Source: Acidovorax soli (lineage in GTDB: Bacteria > Pseudomonadota > Gammaproteobacteria > Burkholderiales > Burkholderiaceae_C). Taken from it: a stretch of DNA of 64,000 nucleotides. This document shows positions 57,891-64,000 of the stretch, in pieces. The DNA lies in NCBI RefSeq assembly GCF_900107605.1, contig NZ_FNQJ01000015.1, positions 20,399-84,398 on the forward strand, written 5' to 3'. Below the pieces are notes generated by a model that worked only from the letters and a program-made list of their open reading frames with translations, did no database searches and had not been told where the DNA came from. The translations under genes were made by a program, and so were the position numbers. How positions within the stretch are numbered: the first letter of the stretch is position 1; every line of letters begins with the position of its first letter.

Positions 57891-60800
57891 ATGTTTGAAA
57901 AACTCATTCGCGCGGCCATCGAGCACCGATGGCTGGTGCTGCTGGCCGCCATCGGCATGGCCGCCGTCGGCGTATTCAGCTATCAGAAGCTGCCCATCGA
58001 CGCCGTGCCGGACATCACCAACGTCCAGGTTCAAATCAATACCCAGGCACCGGGCTATTCGCCGCTGGAAGCCGAGCAACGGGTGACATACCCGATTGAA
58101 ACCGTGATGGCGGGCCTGCCCAACTTGGAGCAGACCCGCTCCCTGTCGCGCTATGGCCTGTCGCAAGTGACCGTCATCTTCAAGGACGGCACCGACATCT
58201 ACTTCGCGCGCCAGTTGGTCAATGAGCGCATCCAGGAAGCACGCGACAAGCTGCCTGCCGGCATCACGCCCGCGCTGGGGCCGATCTCCACCGGCCTGGG
58301 CGAGATTTACCTGTGGACGGTCGAGGCCAAGGACGGTGCGAAGAAGCCCAACGGCACGCCCTACACGGCCACCGATCTGCGCGAGATTCAGGACTGGATC
58401 ATCAAGCCGCAGTTGCGCAACGTTCCGGGTGTGACGGAAATCAACTCGATCGGCGGCTATGCCAAGGAATACCAGATTGCGCCTATCCCCGCGCGTCTGG
58501 CTTCGTTGGGCGTCACCCTGCAAGACATCGTGACGGCGCTGGACCGCAACAACGGCAACGTGGGCGCGGGCTACATCGAAAAGCGCGGCGAGCAGTATCT
58601 GATCCGGGCGCCCGGGCAGGTCAAGACGCTGGAGGACATTGGCAATGTCATCCTCAGCAGCGCGGGCGGTGTGCCGATCCGGGTGCGCGACGTGGCCGAC
58701 GTTGGGATGGGGCGCGAACTGCGCACCGGCGCCGCCACGGACAACGGCCGCGAAGTGGTGCTGGGCACGGTGTTCATGCTCATCGGCCAGAACAGCCGCA
58801 CGGTGTCGCAGGCCGTGGACAAGAAGATGGTGGAGATCAACCGCAGCCTGCCCGAGGGCGTGCATGCGGTGACGGTGTACGACCGCACCGTGCTGGTGGA
58901 CAAGGCCATCGCCACGGTGAAGAAGAACCTGCTGGAAGGCGCGATCCTGGTGATCGTGATCCTGTTTCTGTTCCTGGGCAACATCCGTGCCGCCATCATC
59001 ACGGCGACGGTGATTCCCCTGTCGATGCTGTTCACCTTCACCGGCATGGTGCATTACAAGGTGAGCGCCAACCTGATGAGCCTGGGGGCGCTGGATTTCG
59101 GCATCATCATCGACGGGGCGGTGGTGATCGTCGAGAACTGCGTGCGCCGACTGGCCCATGCGCAGGCGCACCAGGGCAGGCCCTTGACGCGGGCGGAGCG
59201 CTTTCACGAGGTGTTCCTGGCGTCCAAGGAATCGCGCCGCGCGCTGCTGTTCGGGCAGCTCATCATCATGGTGGTCTACCTGCCCATCTTTGCCCTGACG
59301 GGTGTGGAAGGGAAGATGTTCCACCCGATGGCGTTCACGGTGGTGGCCGCGCTGGTGGGGGCCATGATCCTGTCGGTGACCTTCATTCCGGCGGCGGTCG
59401 CCCTGTTCATTGGCAATCGGGTCAGCGAGACGGAAAACTTCCTGATGATGCAGGCCAAGCGCTGGTACGGCCCCTTGCTGGATCGCGTGATGGCGGCCAA
59501 GGCCGTGGTGCTGGCGGCCGTCGCCGTGGCGGTGGTGCTGTGCGGTTTGATCGCCACCCGCATGGGCAGCGAGTTCGTGCCCAGTCTGAACGAAGGCGAC
59601 TTCGCCATCCAGGCGTTGCGCATTCCAGGTACCAGTCTGACGCAATCGGTGGCAATGCAGCAGCAACTGGAGACCACGCTGAAGGCCCAGTTCCCCGAGA
59701 TCGACCGCGTTTTCGCGCGCACCGGCACGGCGGAAATCGCCTCCGACCCCATGCCGCCGAACATTTCCGACGGCTACATCATGCTCAAGCCCGTGTCCGA
59801 GTGGCCCGAGCCGCGCAAGTCGCGCGACGAATTGCTGGCGGCTATTCAGGAGACCGTGGGCAAGGTGCCGGGGAACAACTATGAGTTCTCGCAGCCGATC
59901 CAGTTGCGCTTCAACGAACTCATCTCGGGGGTGCGCAGCGATGTGGCGGTGAAGATTTTTGGCGACGACATGGATGTCTTGAACAAGACGGCCGAGGAGG
60001 TCTCGTCCATGCTGCAGAAGATTCCCGGCGCTTCCGAAGTCAAGGTGGAGCAGACCACCGGCTTGCCGATGCTGACCGTGAACATCGACCGCCAGAAAGC
60101 CGCGCGCTATGGGCTGAACGTGGCCGACATCCAGGACGCCGTGGCCACCGCCATCGGTGGGCGCGAGGCCGGCACGCTGTTCGAGGGCGACCGCCGCTTC
60201 GACATTCTGGTGCGCTTGCCCGAGTCCTTGCGTAATGACTTGGAAAGCATGAAGCGCCTGCCGATTCCTCTGCCGCGCGCAACGGGTGGCGCGGGCGGCG
60301 GCGAGGGCCGAACCAACTTCATCCAACTGGCCGAGGTGGCGAGCTTCGAGCTGGCGCCCGGCCCCAACCAGATCAGCCGGGAAAACGGCAAGCGCCGCAT
60401 CGTGGTCAGCGCCAACGTGCGCGGCCGTGACGTGGGTTCCTTCGTGGCCGACGCCGAGGCAGCGCTGGCGCAAGTCAAGATTCCCACTGGCTATTGGACG
60501 AGTTGGGGCGGCACGTTCGAGAACCTGCAATCCGCCACGCAGCGCTTGCAGATCGTCGTGCCAGTGTCGCTGCTGCTGGTCTTCGTGCTGCTGTTCGCTA
60601 TGTTCGGCAATGTCAAGGACGGCTTGCTGGTCTTCACCGGCATTCCGTTTGCACTGACCGGCGGCATCCTGGCGCTGTGGCTGCGCGACATTCCGCTGTC
60701 CATCTCCGCCGCCGTGGGCTTCATCGCGCTGTCGGGCGTGGCCGTGCTCAATGGCCTGGTGATGATTTCCTACATCCGCAGCCTGCGTGAGGCTGGAACG

Positions 60801-61079
60801 CCGCTGGACGAAGCCATCCGTGAGGGTGCCCTGACGCGCTTGCGGCCGGTGCTGATGACGGCCCTGGTGGCATCGCTGGGCTTCATCCCGATGGCGATCG
60901 CCACGGGAACCGGCGCGGAAGTGCAGCGGCCATTGGCCACCGTGGTGATCGGCGGCATCTTGTCTTCCACCATGCTGACGCTGCTGGTGTTGCCGGTCTT
61001 GTATCGCTTAGCTCATCACCCTGAAGAGCAGGAAGAGGATGTTACTGCCGAGCCGGCGCATGAGCGTGCTTCCGCTTGA
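57891..61079 (+). CDS. czcA: CzcA, Co/Zn/Cd RND efflux pump
   Basis: 1062 residues, 12 membrane segments. TM4 holds LGALDFGIIIDGAVVIVENC, the D-F-G-x-x-x-D-G-A signature of the Zn/Co/Cd subgroup, with the Asp pair used for proton coupling. N-terminus MFEKLIRAAIEHRWLVLLAA. The C-terminus is Glu-rich (HHPEEQEEDVTAEPAHERAS). The stop at 61079 is followed within 10 bp by the relaxase-tail copy. Confidence 0.95.
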   Translation: MFEKLIRAAIEHRWLVLLAAIGMAAVGVFSYQKLPIDAVPDITNVQVQINTQAPGYSPLEAEQRVTYPIETVMAGLPNLEQTRSLSRYGLSQVTVIFKDGTDIYFARQLVNERIQEARDKLPAGITPALGPISTGLGEIYLWTVEAKDGAKKPNGTPYTATDLREIQDWIIKPQLRNVPGVTEINSIGGYAKEYQIAPIPARLASLGVTLQDIVTALDRNNGNVGAGYIEKRGEQYLIRAPGQVKTLEDIGNVILSSAGGVPIRVRDVADVGMGRELRTGAATDNGREVVLGTVFMLIGQNSRTVSQAVDKKMVEINRSLPEGVHAVTVYDRTVLVDKAIATVKKNLLEGAILVIVILFLFLGNIRAAIITATVIPLSMLFTFTGMVHYKVSANLMSLGALDFGIIIDGAVVIVENCVRRLAHAQAHQGRPLTRAERFHEVFLASKESRRALLFGQLIIMVVYLPIFALTGVEGKMFHPMAFTVVAALVGAMILSVTFIPAAVALFIGNRVSETENFLMMQAKRWYGPLLDRVMAAKAVVLAAVAVAVVLCGLIATRMGSEFVPSLNEGDFAIQALRIPGTSLTQSVAMQQQLETTLKAQFPEIDRVFARTGTAEIASDPMPPNISDGYIMLKPVSEWPEPRKSRDELLAAIQETVGKVPGNNYEFSQPIQLRFNELISGVRSDVAVKIFGDDMDVLNKTAEEVSSMLQKIPGASEVKVEQTTGLPMLTVNIDRQKAARYGLNVADIQDAVATAIGGREAGTLFEGDRRFDILVRLPESLRNDLESMKRLPIPLPRATGGAGGGEGRTNFIQLAEVASFELAPGPNQISRENGKRRIVVSANVRGRDVGSFVADAEAALAQVKIPTGYWTSWGGTFENLQSATQRLQIVVPVSLLLVFVLLFAMFGNVKDGLLVFTGIPFALTGGILALWLRDIPLSISAAVGFIALSGVAVLNGLVMISYIRSLREAGTPLDEAIREGALTRLRPVLMTALVASLGFIPMAIATGTGAEVQRPLATVVIGGILSSTMLTLLVLPVLYRLAHHPEEQEEDVTAEPAHERASA

Positions 61080-61087
61080 TAGGAACA

Positions 61088-61181
61088 ATCGGACAGCGGC
61101 TGAGGAAGCAATTCGCCGCGACAGTGCGCGGCAGAATTGCTTCGTGGGAAATTGGGCGTCAGTGTGGAGCATCCATTGGAT
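61088..61181 (+). pseudogene. Displaced copy of the relaxase 3' end
   Basis: In the frame ending with TAG at 61181 or so the sequence encodes IGQRLRKQFAATVRGRIASW, EIGRQCGASIG. The end of the relaxase at 34634-34726 reads IEQRMGQQLAVTMRSGIASW, EIGHRRGVSLG. About 18 of 31 positions agree, and the DNA agrees in phase, including GGGAAATTGG and TCACAA after the stop. There is no start codon. It marks the right junction of the metal-resistance cargo. Confidence 0.78.
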
Positions 61182-61222
61182 AGTCACAACGTTGATAGCG
61201 ATCCAATTGCCCATGCAGGCAA

Positions 61223-61567
61223 TCAATCTGTCAGGGCGCGAAGCCTAGCAGCGCGCTCGGCAGGTGGCTCATTGCGCAGTTCATTAATCACTTCATCGCG
61301 TGTCTTGCCTGGGCCTGTGCTGGGCACGGGGGGCGGGTAATTACTTTCGCCGTAAGAGAGGCGCCCTTGCTGAGTGGCAGCCACGGCCTCGGCCTGGACT
61401 TGGGCTCGGGTTTCTTCGCTCTTGAAGTGTTCCGGATGAATGATCACCCCAGCTTCATTGTTGGCGGGATGTTCGTATGCTGCCGATGCAATCCCTGGCA
61501 GACTCAGGGTGGCCGCTGCCGCCACGGCAGTGATCATGGAAGAAAGGGAGAGGCGACATTGAGTCAT
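61223..61567 (-). CDS. DUF4148-like exported small protein
   Basis: 114 residues from the ATG at 61567 (ribosome site AAGGAGC). Signal peptide MTQCRLSLSSMITAVAAAAT, ending at GIASA. The mature part has RAQVQAEAVAATQQGRLSYG, ESNYPPPVP, then KTRDEVINELRNEPPAERAA, two helices with the A-Q-V-x-A-E pattern of DUF4148 proteins of beta-proteobacteria. Function unknown; such proteins often lie beside metal-responsive two-component systems. Confidence 0.8.
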   Translation of the reverse strand: MTQCRLSLSSMITAVAAAATLSLPGIASAAYEHPANNEAGVIIHPEHFKSEETRAQVQAEAVAATQQGRLSYGESNYPPPVPSTGPGKTRDEVINELRNEPPAERAARLRALTD

Positions 61568-61743
61568 GGTAAAGCTCCTTGTAGAAGTCGATGAAACTTG
61601 CATCTCTCACACCTTGCTCAGGCGATGAGGAGATGTGTTCATCGTAGAAATCTCTACCCAACAGAATCAGGACTGCGTGGTGAGATTTCTGTCAGCTTTC
61701 CCGGGTGCTGATCGCTATGGTGTTCATGGGCAGGGTCACGGTT

Positions 61744-63141
61744 TCATGCCTCGATGGGGAACATCAACGTGAAGCGTGTTCGCCCACCAGAAGACGCTGC
61801 CACGACGACGCCGCCATGCGCTTGCGCAATGGCGCGGGTGATGGCCAGTCCCAAGCCGCTGCCTTCGGCGTCAGGATGAGCACGCGAGGGGTCGGCACGG
61901 TAGAAGCGATCAAAGAGGCGGGGCAGGATTCGGGGATCGATGTCCTGGCCTGTGTTCTCCACCGCCACGGAGGTGGCGTTCTCAATGGTTGAGATGCTGA
62001 TCGTGACATCGCCTGCATCCGGCGTATGGCGCAAGGCGTTGGACAACAGGTTGCTTACCGCGCGGCGGAACATCAGCCGGTCGCCATCGATGGTTCCATC
62101 ACCGTCGAGCTGAAGGCGGATGTGCTTCTCTTCCGCCACGGCCTCGTAGAAATCCAGCAATGCCTGGGCTTCCTGGCGCGCGGAAAACCGTTCCTTGTGC
62201 GGCAGATCCACGCCGCGCTCGGTCTTGGCCAGAAACAGCATGTCCGACACCATGCGCGCCAGGCGCTGGAACTCCTCGGCGTTGGAGGCCAGGATGTCTC
62301 GATACGTTGCGGCATCACGCCTGGTCGCCAACGCCACCTGTGTCTGTGTCAGCAGATTGCTGATGGGGGTGCGCAACTCGTGCGCCAGATCCGATGAGAA
62401 CTCGGTCAGGCGCTGGAAATCATCCTGCAACCGATCCAGCATGCGATTGAGTTCCCGTGCCAAGTCGGCCATTTCCACCGGAACGGCTTCGACCGGCATG
62501 CGCTCGGTCAATTTCTGACTGGTGACTGCGGCTGCGCGTGATCGCATTTCACGCAAGGGGGCCAGACCTTGGCGGGCAGCGAGCCACGACAGCAGGCCAC
62601 ACACAGCGATGGCTGCAGCCACATAAATTGCGAGATTGCGGCGCAGCCCATTCAGAAATTGGATGTGGTGCTTGGTGTCCGCTGCGATCAGTACCTGCAG
62701 AGCTGAATCCGAGTAAGCAGGGGCGACCTCGAAACTCAAGGTGTGAAATTCGGCATCATGGTGCTGCCAAATTCCAAAAGTGGCTTTCTTATCAGTGCTC
62801 AAGACCGTGCCGCGCCCAATGCTGTCAGGCCCTGAATCGGAGGATTGAAAGACGACTTTTTGCTGAGCGTCCTGCACCTGAACATAGAGATCGTGGTGGT
62901 AGCTCAAGGCTTCGCTCAAGCGCGCGCGCGTGTCATCCGCCGAGCGGGCATTGCGAAGAATCTCCTCGATCAGATGTTGCTTGTCCTGCAACGCCATCCG
63001 ATCCAGCTCGACGAAATGCCGCTTGGTTTCGGCCAGAAACAGAATACCCAGCCCCAGCACCACCGCAGCGGCCACCACAGTGAAAAAGAAGGTCAGGCGC
63101 TGGGTCAGCGGAAGTTTGAGCCAATGAGCATGCCGCAACAC
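61744..63141 (-). CDS. czcS: Heavy-metal sensor histidine kinase (CusS/CzcS-like)
   Basis: 465 residues. Two membrane segments (LTFFFTVVAAAVVLGLGILF near 15-37; LAIYVAAAIAVCGLLSWLAA near 168-188) flank a periplasmic sensor part. HAMP follows. The H-box is FSSDLAHELRTPISNLLTQT (phospho-His near 254), the N-box FRRAVSNLLSNALRHTPDAG, G1 DIDPRILPRLFDRFYRADPS and G2 GSGLGLAIT. Name taken from the heavy-metal-sensor family; CusS is equally possible. Directly behind the regulator gene. Confidence 0.9.
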   Translation of the reverse strand: MLRHAHWLKLPLTQRLTFFFTVVAAAVVLGLGILFLAETKRHFVELDRMALQDKQHLIEEILRNARSADDTRARLSEALSYHHDLYVQVQDAQQKVVFQSSDSGPDSIGRGTVLSTDKKATFGIWQHHDAEFHTLSFEVAPAYSDSALQVLIAADTKHHIQFLNGLRRNLAIYVAAAIAVCGLLSWLAARQGLAPLREMRSRAAAVTSQKLTERMPVEAVPVEMADLARELNRMLDRLQDDFQRLTEFSSDLAHELRTPISNLLTQTQVALATRRDAATYRDILASNAEEFQRLARMVSDMLFLAKTERGVDLPHKERFSARQEAQALLDFYEAVAEEKHIRLQLDGDGTIDGDRLMFRRAVSNLLSNALRHTPDAGDVTISISTIENATSVAVENTGQDIDPRILPRLFDRFYRADPSRAHPDAEGSGLGLAITRAIAQAHGGVVVAASSGGRTRFTLMFPIEA

Positions 63142-63825
63142 CTATTGATCCTCCGGCACATCCAGCACATAGCCCATGCCTCGCACGGTCTGGATGAGCT
63201 TGATGGGATGACCTTCGTCAATCTTCACTCGCAGGCGGCGCATTGCGACTTCGATAACATTTGTGTCGCTGTCGAAGTTCATGTCCCACACCTGCGACGC
63301 GATCAGCGAGCGCGGCAACACCTCGCCATGGCGGCGCATGAGCAGTTCCAGCAGTCCGAATTCCTTTGCGGTCAGATCAACGCGCTTGCCGTTGCGGGAA
63401 ACGCGCCGGCGCAGCAAATCCAGATCCAGATCGGCGACACGCAATACTGTGCTTTCGCTGTTGGCGTGGCCGCGCCGCAAGATGATGCGTACACGGGCCA
63501 GCAACTCTGCGAACGAGAAGGGCTTGACGAGATAGTCGTCGGCCCCGAGTTCCAGCCCTTTGACGCGATCCTCCACCTGGTCACGGGCGGTCAGGAACAG
63601 CACGGGCATTTCCAGCCCCCGGTCGCGCAGGGATTGCAGCACTTGCCAGCCATTCAGGCCCGGCAGCATGACATCCAGGATCACCAAGTCGTATTCACCC
63701 TGTAGCGCCAAATGCAGGCCATCGGCACCGTTGGGCACCAGGTCGCAGATGTAGCCAGCCTCGATCAAGCCCTGGCGCAGGTACTCGCCCGTCTTGGGTT
63801 CGTCTTCTACGATCAATATCTTCAC
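63142..63825 (-). CDS. czcR: Heavy-metal response regulator (CusR/CzcR-like, OmpR family)
   Basis: 227 residues from a GTG at 63825 (ribosome site GGAGAGCCCAC; protein [20 protein letters not shown]). Receiver: Asp8/Glu9, phospho-Asp51 ([17 protein letters not shown]), Lys near 101 ([10 protein letters not shown]). The winged-helix output has [20 protein letters not shown] and [21 protein letters not shown] perfect palindrome lies 48 bp upstream. Which metal operon it serves, cus or czc, cannot be read from the sequence. Confidence 0.92.
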   Translation of the reverse strand: MKILIVEDEPKTGEYLRQGLIEAGYICDLVPNGADGLHLALQGEYDLVILDVMLPGLNGWQVLQSLRDRGLEMPVLFLTARDQVEDRVKGLELGADDYLVKPFSFAELLARVRIILRRGHANSESTVLRVADLDLDLLRRRVSRNGKRVDLTAKEFGLLELLMRRHGEVLPRSLIASQVWDMNFDSDTNVIEVAMRRLRVKIDEGHPIKLIQTVRGMGYVLDVPEDQ

Positions 63826-63872
63826 GTGGGCTCTCCATTCCATGCTTTTGCAAGAGTGTGCCGAGTTTGGAG

Positions 63873-63887
63873 CTTCATGACATGAAG
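63873..63887. promoter_or_regulatory. 15-bp palindrome upstream of the response-regulator gene
   Basis: CTTCATGACATGAAG is a perfect 7-1-7 palindrome. An A/T-rich stretch follows to the right. Autoregulation by the response regulator is likely for this family. Confidence 0.5.
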
Positions 63888-63940
63888 ATAATAAAAATGT
63901 AATGTGGCGGATTCAAAAGTGAAGTGCAACACCCTGGGTT

Positions 63941-64000
63941 TCAATGAACGAGGGTGGAGTGCTGCGGGCTGTTGATCAGCAACTCGCGGTATACGGCCAG
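63941..64000 (-). CDS. C-terminal end of an unidentified protein (cut by window edge)
   Basis: A leftward frame open to the window edge ends with LAVYRELLINSPQHSTLVH and a TGA at 63941-63943. The 19 visible residues look coding, but I cannot assign them. The sequence behind the stop (ATTCAAAAGTGAAGTGCAAC) resembles an insertion-sequence end, so a transposase is one option. Unproved. Confidence 0.35.
   Translation of the reverse strand: MAVYRELLINSPQHSTLVH

Noticed and set aside
57708..60530. 940-codon frame opposite czcA
   Set aside because: Same reason: a complementary-strand shadow of czcA with no ribosome site and no domain.
61201..61216. Third, inverted copy of the relaxase-tail motif (CCAATTGCCC)
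   Set aside because: Only about ten bases agree; not above chance.

Overview
This is a GC-rich window with the gene content of a beta-proteobacterium of the Comamonadaceae type (Acidovorax-like). The evidence is a glutarate-degradation cluster, a Bug-family solute-binding protein, and an interspersed palindromic repeat (AGCGCTT-N7-AAGCGCT beside ATAGCTGT) of the kind I associate with that family. The assignment rests on gene content, not on a database match.

Positions 1-17370 look chromosomal, with a defence locus at their right side. The core part holds a DUF4124 protein, a lipoprotein, a Bug receptor, a class III CoA-transferase, glutaryl-CoA dehydrogenase with its divergent LysR regulator, and a glutathione transferase. 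A type I restriction-modification operon (8341-15216) follows. A nucleotidyltransferase/HEPN pair sits between hsdM and hsdS. Behind hsdS comes a three-gene toxin-antitoxin-chaperone module (MqsR-like, MqsA-like and SecB-like). After that lies an orphan 3' piece of a second hsdS, so the module is bracketed by two hsdS 3' ends.

At 17579-17632 the 3' half of a tRNA-Leu(CAA) gene ends abruptly in the anticodon loop. A tyrosine integrase gene starts 180 bp further on. This is the left attachment site of an integrative and conjugative element whose backbone resembles the Tn4371 family. Its genes are int, a HigB/HigA-like pair, DUF2958, DUF932, a large ParB-like protein, DUF736, an XRE regulator, a second DUF2958, DUF2285, an excisionase-like HTH protein, repA with three 17-bp iterons behind it, parA, a small partition-type protein, DUF2840, traF and the relaxase. 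The intergenic spaces of the int-repA half are long, full of GC-rich hairpins, and carry two repeat families. The mating-pair genes (traG, trb) are not in the window.

Behind the relaxase comes a metal and metalloid resistance block. It holds a copper/silver set (CusF, CusA, CusB, CusC and small companions under a MerR-type regulator), mer genes (merR divergent from merT, merP and a GDCCVxC protein), an ars operon (arsR, arsI, arsC, acr3, a second arsC, arsH), an FTR1-type iron/lead permease with a Fur-like box, a Cd/Pb regulator divergent from a P1B-ATPase, a zinc-ribbon protein, a ZIP transporter, and czcICBA. Immediately behind czcA lies a second, diverged copy of the last 31 codons of the relaxase. 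The 26-kb cargo therefore lies between two relaxase 3' ends. A DUF4148 protein and a CzcRS/CusRS-like two-component system follow, and an unidentified reading frame runs off the right edge.

The metal genes work together as uptake and detoxification (MerT/MerP, the two arsenate reductases, ArsI, ArsH), cytoplasmic export (Acr3, the P1B-ATPase), trans-envelope export (CusCBA, CzcCBA) and sensing (three MerR-family regulators, ArsR, the two-component pair). The left defence locus and the element are separate units that happen to adjoin.
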